Part shown: piece by piece, positions 1-8,477 of the stretch
How positions within the stretch are numbered: position 1 is the stretch's first letter
Layout: the number at the start of each line of letters is the position of its first letter
Assembly: GCF_000346615.1 (NCBI RefSeq)
Contig: NZ_ANNU01000003.1
Location: 1-64,000 of the forward strand
Reading direction: 5' to 3'
Source: Nafulsella turpanensis ZLM-10
GTDB lineage: Bacteria; Bacteroidota; Bacteroidia; Cytophagales; Cyclobacteriaceae
DNA: 64,000 bases
The notes under the pieces: model-generated
Told to the model about the DNA's origin: nothing
The model's input: only the letters and a program-made list of their open reading frames with translations
Databases searched by the model: none
Program-made: the position numbers and the translations under genes

Positions 1-124
1 TAAAATGAAAATGGGCTAATTTGCTATATGAGGAGGAAAAGCTTTTAGCGTCTACTCCCTATCTGTCAAATTTTTGCACTTCTAAATCTTCAAATCCCAA
101 AGGGCCTGGTGCCTTTTGCGATTG

Positions 125-155
125 CAAATATAGAGGGTATTATTCTTTCTGCAAA
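125..155 (-). promoter_or_regulatory. Bacteroidota-type promoter reading off the left edge
   Basis: On the minus strand TTTG (152-155) is followed after exactly 19 bases by TATATTTG (125-132), a full match to the Bacteroidota consensus TTTG-N19-TAnnTTTG. It points leftwards, towards a gene outside the window; no ATG occurs on that strand between it and the left edge. It lies inside the inverted repeat at 132-182. Confidence 0.55.
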
Positions 156-182
156 TTCTTCGGCGAAAAAATAATACCCTCT
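132..182. repeat. 13-bp perfect inverted repeat after the DUF349 gene
   Basis: Arms 132-144 and 170-182 (AGAGGGTATTATT and its complement) are separated by 25 bases. It sits 22 bases past the DUF349 stop, so it may end that transcript, but no T-run follows on either strand. It also brackets the promoter at 125-155, so an operator or attenuator role is possible. Confidence 0.5.
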
Positions 183-204
183 TCTATAAGCTACTGGTTG
201 TCAG

Positions 205-2304
205 TTATTCATTTTCCTGTACAATCCTGAGCTGATCTTTCAGCTTTCCCAATTCAGCTTCCGCTTCTTCAATTTTACTGCTAAACTCATTCTTCAGCTT
301 ATCGGCATTTCGGGAGCTGGCGAAGAATTCAAGGTTATTCTTCCAGATGGAAATATCATTTTCCACCTTACTAATCTGTCGCCTGATATTGTTCTCCTTT
401 TGCTGCAGTTTTCGGCCTGAATCAGGTGCACTCTTAATACGGCTGATTTGTGTTTGCAGGCGAAGGCGCTCCTTTTCTTCGGCGGATAAATTTTCGGCTG
501 AAGCAAGAAACTTCTCCGTTGCCTCTGAATAAGCGGTCTTCACTTTTGAAATATCGTTACGGGATACAAAACCAATGGATTCGTACTCCTCCTGTAAGTC
601 AGTAAAAGCATCTAAATCAGCGGTCTTTTTTTCAGCGAGGGCATTGATTTTATCAATTACCTCCATTTTACGCTTCAGGTTTTCTTCGAACTCCTGGTTT
701 AGCTCTTTGCCCTGGGCTCGCTTATTTTCAAAGAAGGTATCAGCAGCCGCTTTAAAACGCTTATAAACTTCATCGCGCTGCTTTTCAGGTACAGGACCAA
801 TTTCTTTCCAGCGGCGTTGCAGTTCCTTAAACCGGTTAGCCGTTTGCTGCCAGTCCTGGCTTTCCTGTAGCTTCTGGGCCTCCGCTACCAGTTCCTCTTT
901 CAACTGAAGGTTTTGTTCCCTCATTTTTTCCAGGTCTTTAAAGAACTGGTTCTTATTGCTAAAGAAGCCTTTAAAAGCCGACCAGAAATACTTATTTACC
1001 TCTTTTGCTACCTGCCGTGGCAAACCACCCACTGCATCCCATTCCTTCTGGAGGTTCAGGAGCTCTTTTGTCTTGTCATTCCATTCGGTAATCCTGTCAG
1101 AACTAAAATCCAGAAACTCCTGCACCTTATCACCCAAATCGCGTTTTTTCAGGAGGTTGGCTTCCAGGTCTTTATTTAATTGCTCCAGGTGTTCCCGACG
1201 CTTGTCGTAAACCTTATCCGAGGCTTCCTTAAAACGCTGCCAAAGCGGTTCCTGCTCTTCGCGCGGTACAGGGCCAATATGCTTGAACTCTTCATGCAGC
1301 TCTCTTAGCTCCCGTATAGCCTCCTTCATATTTTCATGGCTTGAGAGCTTTTCTGCCCGCTCCACAATCTCTGTTTTGGCTTCCAGATTTTTTCGGCGAT
1401 CCAGCTCCTTTAGCTCGTATAAAATGGAGCGGTTATTGTAAAAGCGGTCAAGCAGGGCATTGTAGTTAGCCCAGAGGTTATTATTGTACTGCTGGGGAAC
1501 GGGTCCAATAGATTTCCACTCTTCCTGCAGTTTTTTTAGCTCTTTTAAGCTGGTATTGGTTTCTTCTGCATCGGTAAATTCCCGCAGGCGGGCCAGCACT
1601 TCATTTTTACGGCGAAGGTTTTCTTCCCGGCTCCGTTGCTGGCTGGAGTAGTGCTTCGATTTTTCTTCCTTTACTTTCCGGTAGGCTGCATGGAAACGCT
1701 GATCCAGCTCATATTCGCGGTACTGGAAGTCGGCTTCATCTCCACCCTCTGCTGTAAATTTTTCAAGTGCCTGCTGCCGTTCGGCATTATAAATATCATC
1801 GAAAAAGTGCTTAATTTCTTCTAAGCGACGGTCTGCTTTGCGCCAGTCACCCGCCAGTAGAAGCTCTTCGGCACGCTTTACCAGCTCCTCTTTCGAGAGA
1901 TGACTATAATCGATTTGTTCTTCCTCCTCATCTTCCTCGCCCTCCTCTTCATGTTGTTCCTCCTCCGCTACCGATTTATCGGTAACAGGTGCCGGTTCAT
2001 CTATATCTTTAACATTGTCTTCAGAAAGTGTATGATCTACTGCCGGACTTACCGGCTGGTTCCCTGCATGCGGTTTATCGGCGGCGGCAGCCACCTGGGC
2101 ATCCTCATCATCGGGCATATCAGTAGTGCCTGCCGGTGGGGTTTCAACTTCTGAAGGATCATAGCCCGGCTGATCCTCCTTTTTTAGAAGAGAATCCTGT
2201 GTATCTCCGGGCGAAGGGGTTGTTTGTGCTTCCTTCCTCTCTTCATTTGCGTTGCGCACTTCCTTATCCTGCTGGCCGGAAGTTTCTTTGTCTTTGTCCA
2301 CCAT
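205..2304 (-). CDS. DUF349 domain-containing protein
   Basis: A 699-residue cytoplasmic protein. The first 130 or so residues are low-complexity and strongly acidic (a run of E and D near residue 125). The rest is highly charged, helical sequence built from about five DUF349 repeats, each marked by W-x-x-I-G-P-V-P or a close variant. The end is coiled-coil-like. No catalytic motif is visible and the family's role in Bacteroidota is not established; DUF349 proteins elsewhere have been linked to nucleic-acid binding. It stands alone with its own leader, and a TAAATTTG -7 element lies at 2354-2361. The start ATG is the first possible one. The family call is firm; function is unknown. Confidence 0.88.
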   Translation of the reverse strand: MVDKDKETSGQQDKEVRNANEERKEAQTTPSPGDTQDSLLKKEDQPGYDPSEVETPPAGTTDMPDDEDAQVAAAADKPHAGNQPVSPAVDHTLSEDNVKDIDEPAPVTDKSVAEEEQHEEEGEEDEEEEQIDYSHLSKEELVKRAEELLLAGDWRKADRRLEEIKHFFDDIYNAERQQALEKFTAEGGDEADFQYREYELDQRFHAAYRKVKEEKSKHYSSQQRSREENLRRKNEVLARLREFTDAEETNTSLKELKKLQEEWKSIGPVPQQYNNNLWANYNALLDRFYNNRSILYELKELDRRKNLEAKTEIVERAEKLSSHENMKEAIRELRELHEEFKHIGPVPREEQEPLWQRFKEASDKVYDKRREHLEQLNKDLEANLLKKRDLGDKVQEFLDFSSDRITEWNDKTKELLNLQKEWDAVGGLPRQVAKEVNKYFWSAFKGFFSNKNQFFKDLEKMREQNLQLKEELVAEAQKLQESQDWQQTANRFKELQRRWKEIGPVPEKQRDEVYKRFKAAADTFFENKRAQGKELNQEFEENLKRKMEVIDKINALAEKKTADLDAFTDLQEEYESIGFVSRNDISKVKTAYSEATEKFLASAENLSAEEKERLRLQTQISRIKSAPDSGRKLQQKENNIRRQISKVENDISIWKNNLEFFASSRNADKLKNEFSSKIEEAEAELGKLKDQLRIVQENE

Positions 2305-2353
2305 AATTAAAAATCAGCTATTATAAAATCGAAAAAGCTTTGTTTGATTAAAA

Positions 2354-2361
2354 CAAATTTA
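2354..2361 (-). promoter_or_regulatory. -7 element (TAAATTTG) before the DUF349 gene
   Basis: TAAATTTG matches the Bacteroidota -7 consensus TAnnTTTG about 50 bases before the start codon. The expected TTTG 19 bases upstream is not present, so this rests on the -7 match and position alone. Confidence 0.35.
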
Positions 2362-2370
2362 ATAATTAAT

Positions 2371-2952
2371 TTAATTTAGTCTCGGATCTGTCGGGTAATT
2401 TGAAATCATTTTATATTTGCCCCCCATTTTTTTTAAGCATTCCCGCCATAACACATCCGGCTGCGTATCAAAAATATCAGCGGCCGTTGCCGATTTATAG
2501 ATGATCCAGGCATTCTGCTCCAGCTCTTCTTCCAGCTGTCCTTTTCCCCATCCGGAATAGCCTAAAAAGAATTTAAAATCCTGCAGGCTTACTGCCCCGC
2601 TTTCCATCAGCAACAGCAGCTGCTCGAAATTTCCACCCCAGTGGAGTTCATTGCCAACATCTATTCCTCCTTCAATTCCATCGACCTGCCGGTGAATAAA
2701 ATGGAGGGTATCCTGCTGTACCGGGCCACCTACATGCAGCAGTGCTTCAAAATTTTCCACCTCTTCCAGCACATCGCTCCCTTTCAGTATGCTGGGCTTG
2801 TTCAATACAAAACCAAAGGAGCCTTCATTGCTGTGTTCACATATTAACACAACCGTGCGCTGAAAGTTAGGATCGGGCAAAAAAGGTTCTGAAATAAGTA
2901 AATCTCCCTTTTCAGGAATAATATTTTTATTGTTGTAGCTAAAATCCATCAT
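2371..2952 (-). CDS. YqgE/AlgH family protein
   Basis: 193 residues, typical of the YqgE/AlgH family (UPF0301). The N-terminal part carries the family hallmarks: G-x-L-L-I-S-E-P near residue 16, then D-P-N-F-x-R-T-V-V-L-I-C-E-H and G-S-F-G-F-V-L-N-K-P. The central G-G-P-V and the F-L-G-Y-S-G-W-G-x-G-Q-L-E-x-E motif follow. Structures are known but the biochemical role is not; it is probably cytoplasmic. Two ATG codons are adjacent at the start. A TAAATTTG -7 element at 2967-2974 lies just upstream, implying a very short leader. Confidence 0.95.
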   Translation of the reverse strand: MMDFSYNNKNIIPEKGDLLISEPFLPDPNFQRTVVLICEHSNEGSFGFVLNKPSILKGSDVLEEVENFEALLHVGGPVQQDTLHFIHRQVDGIEGGIDVGNELHWGGNFEQLLLLMESGAVSLQDFKFFLGYSGWGKGQLEEELEQNAWIIYKSATAADIFDTQPDVLWRECLKKMGGKYKMISNYPTDPRLN

Positions 2953-2966
2953 TAGTTAAAATAAAT

Positions 2967-2974
2967 CAAATTTA
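2967..2974 (-). promoter_or_regulatory. -7 element (TAAATTTG) before yqgE-type gene
   Basis: TAAATTTG 15 bases upstream of the start codon matches TAnnTTTG. No -33 TTTG is visible at the right spacing. Confidence 0.35.
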
Positions 2975-3109
2975 AAGTTAAGATGCAACCTTTATCCTGA
3001 TTTATTGGAGAACAATTGCAGGTTTAAAAAGAGAACATCCGCAGGTACCTTTACTGTTCCCTCCACGGCAAAGGCTTGTCAAATGATTACGGAATAAGAA
3101 TTAAATTAT

Positions 3110-3117
3110 TACTTTTG
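3110..3117 (+). promoter_or_regulatory. -7 element (TACTTTTG) before deoxynucleoside kinase
   Basis: TACTTTTG matches TAnnTTTG and would give a leader of roughly 13 bases for the gene starting at 3137. No clear -33 element is visible. Confidence 0.35.
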
Positions 3118-3136
3118 CTGCCCAAACTCAAGAAGC

Positions 3137-3763
3137 ATGTATATAGCAGTTGCAGGAAATATTGGTTCAGGAAAAACTACACTGGCGGCCAGGCTCGCCA
3201 AAGAATATAACTGGGAGGCAGAGTTTGAAGCGGTCGATAATAACCCATACCTCGAAGACTTCTATAAAGACATGGAGCGCTGGTCCTTTCACCTGCAGGT
3301 TTACTTCCTGAACAGCCGCTTTCAGCAAATAGAGAATATTACCAAAAGCCCTCGAACCACTATTCAGGACCGGACCATTTATGAAGATGCCTACATATTT
3401 GCCGCCAACCTGCATAAATCAAAACTGCTTTCCGAACGGGACTACAAGAACTACCTGAGCCTCTTCAACAGCATGGTAAAACATGCCAAGGCTCCCGACC
3501 TGCTCATTTACCTTCGTGCAGATATCCCTAAACTCGTTAGCCAGATTCAAAAAAGAGGTAGAAACTATGAGGAGTCGATTCGCCTCGATTACCTCAAAAA
3601 CCTGAACCAGCATTACGAAGACTGGATTAGCCAGTACAAAATGGGAAGGCTGCTGATTGTAGATGTAAATAAGCTGGACTTTGTAGCCAATGTAGAAGAT
3701 TTTGCCGGTATTGTTGAGCGGATTAATGTGGAATTAAACGGCTTGTTTACCAGCAAAATTTAA
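3137..3763 (+). CDS. Deoxynucleoside kinase (dNK family)
   Basis: 208 residues. The P-loop G-N-I-G-S-G-K-T occupies residues 7-14. The D-R-T-I-Y-E-D-A motif near residue 80 matches the E/D-R-S signature of deoxynucleoside kinases, and an arginine-rich lid (Q-K-R-G-R) follows near residue 140. Such enzymes use ATP to phosphorylate deoxyadenosine, deoxyguanosine or deoxycytidine in nucleotide salvage in the cytoplasm; which base is used cannot be told here. The gene is alone, divergent from yqgE and convergent with the next gene with only 21 bases between stops. Confidence 0.92.
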   Translation: MYIAVAGNIGSGKTTLAARLAKEYNWEAEFEAVDNNPYLEDFYKDMERWSFHLQVYFLNSRFQQIENITKSPRTTIQDRTIYEDAYIFAANLHKSKLLSERDYKNYLSLFNSMVKHAKAPDLLIYLRADIPKLVSQIQKRGRNYEESIRLDYLKNLNQHYEDWISQYKMGRLLIVDVNKLDFVANVEDFAGIVERINVELNGLFTSKI

Positions 3764-3784
3764 AGTTGCAGTGCCGGATTCCTG

Positions 3785-4486
3785 CTATTCTTTCTCCTGG
3801 GAGCCAGGGCCAAAAGGATCTTTTGGTTGTTCCAGCGGCATGCCCAGCTGCCGGGCTAAAAATTTTACCAGATACGGCTTACTGCTCTCGCTCCGGCTTT
3901 GTAGTAGCTGCTGAAGGGGAATCAGCCGCCCCTGTACCATCAGGCGGTCATATACCGCCACCCGCTGATGTAGGCTTGTAGCCCTGAAAAGATAAAAGTC
4001 GTTTAAAAAATCCTGAAAAGCGCGGAGGCGCCAGCCAGCCGATCCCGTACCATACAAATCTCCGGCCTCCTGCGAAGGGCCAAAATGTAGCGCTGCCTCT
4101 TTATTGGTCCAGATGCCTTGCCGGCGGCCATCTTTCAGGCATTCAGCTTCAGCGGTGCGACAATACCTGCGGTACGGCTCCAGCCATTTGGAGGGGTTAG
4201 AAGCATAAACAGCTGACTGAAAAGTGGTGGCCCTGTAGCGATTAAAATGCAGGGGACCATCGATGGTAAGCCGCACCTTTTCTGTCTCAAGTCCTTCCGG
4301 CAGGGAAACAGCTATATTCCAGCAGTTACCTTTTCCGAGCAGTTCCTGGTATACCTCCTCCACCAGGGAGGCCTCTTTTCCATGCTTAAACTGGCTGCTC
4401 CTGAAAGACCCAGGCCGGGTGATGTAAACCGGAAGGCCCTGCTCATTGAGCTGATCGGCCAGAAATTGTAAAAGGGACTGCTGCAT
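3785..4486 (-). CDS. Conserved hypothetical protein
   Basis: 233 residues that I do not assign to a named family. There is no signal peptide or membrane segment, so it is probably cytoplasmic. It is rich in aromatic residues and arginine, with a Y-R-R-Y-C segment and an A-F-Q-D-F-L-N-D-F-Y-L-F-R segment. It starts 2 bases after the stop of the DUF2452 gene, so it is the last gene of a three-gene operon (47-residue membrane protein, DUF2452, this gene). Start ATG is supported by that tight spacing. Function unknown. Confidence 0.7.
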   Translation of the reverse strand: MQQSLLQFLADQLNEQGLPVYITRPGSFRSSQFKHGKEASLVEEVYQELLGKGNCWNIAVSLPEGLETEKVRLTIDGPLHFNRYRATTFQSAVYASNPSKWLEPYRRYCRTAEAECLKDGRRQGIWTNKEAALHFGPSQEAGDLYGTGSAGWRLRAFQDFLNDFYLFRATSLHQRVAVYDRLMVQGRLIPLQQLLQSRSESSKPYLVKFLARQLGMPLEQPKDPFGPGSQEKE

Positions 4487-4488
4487 AA

Positions 4489-4971
4489 TTACTGTTCTTC
4501 CTGCTCTTCGCTTACCTCCCAGGTATGGTCCGACAAAAGCTTAACCCTGGCCAGAAAGCGGCTAAAAGGCTGGCTTCTCCCCCACTCATCAGGTGCCACC
4601 ATCGAAAGTAAATCTGTACCATCTTTGCGTTCATAAAGGTAATAGGTGTGCCCGATTAAGGGTTCAAAGTTCATATGGCTGGTATAGATTCTTTCCGAAA
4701 CCTCCGCCCTCTTCTGAATTTCCTGTGCCTGCTCGGCCAGCAATTGTGCCTGCTTGTAAAGCTGCTTCATTTGACGGCTGGTCTGCTCACGCATGGCAGC
4801 AAGGGAGCGGCCTTTGATTTTACCGGTATCTTCCGGCCGGATTACCGCACCTCCCACCGTATGCGGAAAGGCAATAAGGCCCGGCATATCGCTTACCTTC
4901 TCCCTCTCTTTTTCAAGATCTATTCTGTCGACATCTATTTTATTTCCTTTACGCTCCATTTTTTCGCTCAT
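4489..4971 (-). CDS. DUF2452 domain-containing protein
   Basis: 160 residues. It carries the conserved core of DUF2452: P-G-L-I-A-F-P-H-T-V-G-G near residue 31, a helical Q-x-K-Q-L-Y-x-Q-A-x-L-L stretch, then N-F-E-P-x-I-G-H-T-Y-Y-L-Y near residue 102 and a W-x-V-S ending. No catalytic signature is apparent. Its ATG overlaps the stop of the upstream 47-codon gene (TAATG), indicating translational coupling. The family assignment is good; function is unknown. Confidence 0.85.
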   Translation of the reverse strand: MSEKMERKGNKIDVDRIDLEKEREKVSDMPGLIAFPHTVGGAVIRPEDTGKIKGRSLAAMREQTSRQMKQLYKQAQLLAEQAQEIQKRAEVSERIYTSHMNFEPLIGHTYYLYERKDGTDLLSMVAPDEWGRSQPFSRFLARVKLLSDHTWEVSEEQEEQ

Positions 4972-5114
4972 TACTCTTCAATTAAATTTTCCTCCGTATC
5001 TGCCGGCTCCTGGCCCGGAAAGGTAGTTCGCTGGCTCATATCGTAGACGATATAGAATACGATGAGCAGAAAAATGATAGCCAGCAGCAAAAAAACTTTT
5101 TTTGACCTTTTCAT
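4971..5114 (-). CDS. Small single-pass membrane protein, 47 residues
   Basis: A basic N-terminus (M-K-R-S-K-K) is followed by one hydrophobic segment (residues 7-24) and an acidic tail ending E-E. The ribosome-binding site AAGGAG lies just before the ATG. A promoter (5134-5164) precedes it, and its stop overlaps the DUF2452 start. These three signals make it a real gene despite its size. The topology suggests an inner-membrane protein with its acidic tail outside. No family recognised. Confidence 0.75.
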   Translation of the reverse strand: MKRSKKVFLLLAIIFLLIVFYIVYDMSQRTTFPGQEPADTEENLIEE

Positions 5115-5133
5115 AGATTCTCCTTTTAAGCTA

Positions 5134-5164
5134 CAAAGGTAAATTCTTAAAAAGCAGATTCAAG
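5134..5164 (-). promoter_or_regulatory. Promoter of the small-membrane-protein/DUF2452 operon
   Basis: CTTG (5161-5164) is followed after 19 bases by TACCTTTG (5134-5141) on the minus strand, close to TTTG-N19-TAnnTTTG. The -33 part lies inside the last codons of the M20 peptidase gene, so this operon can be transcribed independently. Confidence 0.6.
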
Positions 5165-6625
5165 ATCTGTAAAGAAAGATTCTTTACGATACTTTTCCCT
5201 TACCCGTTCATCTGTTAGCTCATTCAGCAGGTTGGTGTATATTTCAATCCCCTGCAACAGTGCGCTTACGGGCAGTCGCTCATCGATACTATGAACGCCC
5301 TTTATTGTTTTAAGGTCGAGCAGTGCCGGCACCAGCCCATAGGTAGGAATGCCATAGTTACGGAAGCGGGTATTATCGGTCGTGGCCGGGAACAGCATAG
5401 GAATAACCACCGCCTCAGGGTTTTCTTCCAGAATAGCTTCTTCCAGAGCATCATAATATTTACCGGTGGAAGAAGGCCTGGCATTTTCTCCAATGCTTAT
5501 TTCACTGATTTCAATTCTCGGATCATCCAGAATTCGCTTCAGGTGCCGGATAAAAGCTTTTTTACTTACGCCAGGTTGCAGACGACAGTCCAGATAAGCC
5601 GTAGAAACACTCGCAATAGAATTAGGCGGCCCCGGGGGATTGAAAATTTTAGTAACCGTAACCGTGTTGGTAGTCAATGCCTGAAGCATGGGATCGTCCT
5701 TCACAAACTTTTTAATAAAAGGCCGTAATACCCACCAGTTCATATGGCTGATAACAAAACCTCTCAACCCGCCCTCGGCTCTTCCTAACTTCCGGAACAT
5801 CCTTTTATTCGTCCTGTTAAAATCGAGGTCGAGCTTCCGGTTATTCAACCGGCTTAAGGCATTAATCATAATCATATTTGCATATTCCGGGGCCGGAGTG
5901 GCCCCATGCCCAAAGCTCACCAGCTCCAGCTCCAGCTTAACCCACAGCGCTGCTTTTTCGGCCACCGACACGCCATAAACTACCTGCTCCGGTTCAGACT
6001 CCAGCACATTTTGCATGCCCGCCCCTCCTTCGCCATACACAACGGCAGGCTTTAGCTCCTCCAGATGATTAGAAAGTACTCTTCCTGCCCCGAGTTCTCC
6101 GGTATACTCCTCTCCCGACAGGCAAAGTAAACCAACATTAAAATCCAGTTCCTTTCCCTGGTGCTGTTCTTTAAACTTTAGCAGAGCCATCAGCTGCATT
6201 ACTCCCAGCCCTTTGGCGTCCATTACGCCCCTGCCATAAATAGTATCATTTTCTACTACCATTTCAAAGGGGCTGTAACTCCACATTTGCTCATTATCGG
6301 GTGGCACTACGTCGATATGGTGCTGAAACCATACCACAGGTTTGTCTACGCTTAAAGGGTAAAGGGTTGCCGCAAAGTTATAGCTGGCAGTATCTTCGGA
6401 AAAATATCTCAGGTAAAGGCCCTGCTCTTCACAATAAGCTGCAAAGTGCCTGCCCGCTTCGAGTTCATTTCCTGTGATGGATGGAAAGCTTACATAGGAG
6501 GATAGAAGGCTGAGTGCATTCTGAAGTGTTGCATCCGGTGCTGTTACTATCTTTTCCTGCGCAAAGCTTCCGGTGGTTGAAAATAGTAATAAACTTATAA
6601 TCAGAAGTTGTAATCGGTTGTTCAT
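5147..6625 (-). CDS. Exported M20 family metallopeptidase
   Basis: 492 residues from the ATG at 6625. I chose this over the ATG at 6652 because it begins a clean signal peptide ending near A-Q. The di-zinc M20 motifs are present: H-x-D near residue 103, Y-G-R-G-V-M-D-A-K-G with the bridging Asp, G-E-E-Y-T-G-E with the catalytic Glu, and a dimerisation domain insert. It resembles carboxypeptidase S/PM20D1-like enzymes, which hydrolyse peptides or N-acyl amino acids. It would act in the periplasm. It follows the MoxR-cluster membrane protein by about 30 bases and could be read from that operon. Confidence 0.9.
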   Translation of the reverse strand: MNNRLQLLIISLLLFSTTGSFAQEKIVTAPDATLQNALSLLSSYVSFPSITGNELEAGRHFAAYCEEQGLYLRYFSEDTASYNFAATLYPLSVDKPVVWFQHHIDVVPPDNEQMWSYSPFEMVVENDTIYGRGVMDAKGLGVMQLMALLKFKEQHQGKELDFNVGLLCLSGEEYTGELGAGRVLSNHLEELKPAVVYGEGGAGMQNVLESEPEQVVYGVSVAEKAALWVKLELELVSFGHGATPAPEYANMIMINALSRLNNRKLDLDFNRTNKRMFRKLGRAEGGLRGFVISHMNWWVLRPFIKKFVKDDPMLQALTTNTVTVTKIFNPPGPPNSIASVSTAYLDCRLQPGVSKKAFIRHLKRILDDPRIEISEISIGENARPSSTGKYYDALEEAILEENPEAVVIPMLFPATTDNTRFRNYGIPTYGLVPALLDLKTIKGVHSIDERLPVSALLQGIEIYTNLLNELTDERVREKYRKESFFTDLESAF

Positions 6626-6656
6626 ATAATCATAACAATCATTGCCCCCCATGAGG

Positions 6657-8477
6657 TTAGGAAGGATTTATTTTTTTCTCCAGCCATAAAGCCGCCATAC
6701 TTAGCAGAAACACCATATAGAACCACAAAAGCGGGAAAGGCTTTTTCAGGCTTCCTACTTGTGCCTGCCTTTCTTTTTCCGGCTTTGCCGGCTTTATTTC
6801 ACTAAGGTAAGAACGAATAGCCAATGCACTTTTATTTTGCCGCCACGCCCATAAACTATTGTTTTCCAGTACATTAAATTTTAAACTGTCCTGCTCCCCC
6901 AGTTTTACCATATACATTCCCGGCAATTCCGGCCAATGGTAAGCATGCCATCGCTCCGGCAGGCGATCGTCCTGCAGGAGCGGCAATACCTGCTGATTAC
7001 CATCGGGGCCAGTAAGAACCACCTCAGGTACCTCCCCGGTAGCAGACCAAAACTGTAAATGGTGTCGCTGCCCTTCCAGGGCAGGAAACTCCGACTCAAT
7101 ATGAGCAGCTAAGGGCTGAGGCTTCAGGAGCTGATGGAGCAGGCTATTCCAAAGTAATTGATAGGCAGCCTCTTCTCCTTCCAGTAAAAGTTGGTAAGTC
7201 TGGCCAAGGCTGCTGAAAGCTACCATTCCCAGACCAACAGGAGCATATACTACGGCAGCTGCTCCTTTCCTGTCCTGAACCAGCTGATACCAGCCGGAAT
7301 GATAAACCGGATGATACTGGAGGCGAGGTAAAGGCATCTCTCTTCCTCTTAGCATTAATCTTCCTTCCTCCTCCATTCTGCCCAGTCGCAAACCCGAAAA
7401 AGCGGCCCATTGCTTTAAGGTTTCGGGATTGCTTCCATTTGAGATTACCAGCACTCCCAGACCCTGCTCCCGAAGCTGTTCCTTTAACAAGCGGACCAGA
7501 GCAGGAGGTAAATTCTGCAGATAGCTCTGGTCCAGTATTAGTACATCAACCTGTTGCAAAAGCTCCTTGTTTAAACCGGCAAACCTTTTTTCCGGCAAAT
7601 TAAGTACCTCGCGCTGCCACCTTTCCGGGGCCATCTCGGCCTGATAAAACACGCCATACCCCTGTGCCGCCAGCCAGTTCTTCAGGTATTTACTTTCAAA
7701 GGAAGGAAAACTGCTGAAAAGGCCAATCGTCGGCTGCCTCTCTTTCTCCACTTTCACCCGTAGCGGAACATATTCCAGCGTATCACCGGCCTGATTTAAA
7801 AGTTGCAGATGATAATCAAAACTTCCTGACAGTGGAGGAATATGCTCCAGTAAAAAACCTTCCTGAGCGGAATAAAGTCTTACCGAATCAACACCTTTCC
7901 CTGCCATGGATAATACAGCAGCAAGGGTGTCGTGCAGGGTGCTCACCCTTCCGCGAATGGAAAAGGTATCGGAAAGGGCGATGCTCCGCGGGAAGTCCAG
8001 CTCCTGTAAACCGGCGGAAGGAGAGCCAGGGAAATAATGAACATTAAAATTTTCCAGATACCTCAATTCCTGCTCTTCGACTCCCTCCCCTAAAAGAAAG
8101 AGAGTGCTTTCCGGAGGAAGCTCTACCGCTAAATAGCTTATATGCGGTAGCCAGTCCCCCTGTCCCTGTGGTCTCTTCCTGAGCATGAATGTTTCTGCTT
8201 CCGGGTGTTGCTCTTGAAGGCTGTCATATATCTTCTGCTCCGCATTTTCCAGAAGCAGGATACCTGTGGCTGCTGGCAGCTCCTGCCAATACGCCGGTTT
8301 CCAAGCCACCATCAGCAGCGAAAACAGGGCCATACACAGCAACAATACTCTCCACCCGCTTCGCTTCCGCTTCTGCCTGTACTCAGCCAGCAAACAGAAA
8401 GCAAGAATCAGCAGCACTATGGCCAGGCTCAACCACCGCCAGTTTTCCGCTGCCATAAAAGTGAAATCGCTATTCAC
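6657..8477 (-). CDS. Large membrane protein of the MoxR/DUF58 cluster
   Basis: About 606 residues. There are two membrane helices near the N-terminus, a long extracytoplasmic region, and one helix close to the C-terminus. The middle contains a class I glutamine-amidotransferase-like fold hint (V-D-V-L-I-L-D-Q-S and G-L-G-V-L-V-I-S-N), as often seen in the last gene of MoxR/DUF58 clusters; no catalytic triad is evident. The start is uncertain: a GTG at 8477 has a GGAGG 5 bases upstream, a TTG lies at 8489, and an ATG at 8456. I prefer the GTG, which overlaps the upstream stop. Role inferred only from context: envelope maintenance or assembly. Confidence 0.75.
   Translation of the reverse strand: MNSDFTFMAAENWRWLSLAIVLLILAFCLLAEYRQKRKRSGWRVLLLCMALFSLLMVAWKPAYWQELPAATGILLLENAEQKIYDSLQEQHPEAETFMLRKRPQGQGDWLPHISYLAVELPPESTLFLLGEGVEEQELRYLENFNVHYFPGSPSAGLQELDFPRSIALSDTFSIRGRVSTLHDTLAAVLSMAGKGVDSVRLYSAQEGFLLEHIPPLSGSFDYHLQLLNQAGDTLEYVPLRVKVEKERQPTIGLFSSFPSFESKYLKNWLAAQGYGVFYQAEMAPERWQREVLNLPEKRFAGLNKELLQQVDVLILDQSYLQNLPPALVRLLKEQLREQGLGVLVISNGSNPETLKQWAAFSGLRLGRMEEEGRLMLRGREMPLPRLQYHPVYHSGWYQLVQDRKGAAAVVYAPVGLGMVAFSSLGQTYQLLLEGEEAAYQLLWNSLLHQLLKPQPLAAHIESEFPALEGQRHHLQFWSATGEVPEVVLTGPDGNQQVLPLLQDDRLPERWHAYHWPELPGMYMVKLGEQDSLKFNVLENNSLWAWRQNKSALAIRSYLSEIKPAKPEKERQAQVGSLKKPFPLLWFYMVFLLSMAALWLEKKINPS

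Noticed and set aside
21-230. 69-codon ORF at the left edge
   Set aside because: It runs through the inverted repeat and promoter, has no homologous look, and ends inside the DUF349 gene on the opposite strand.
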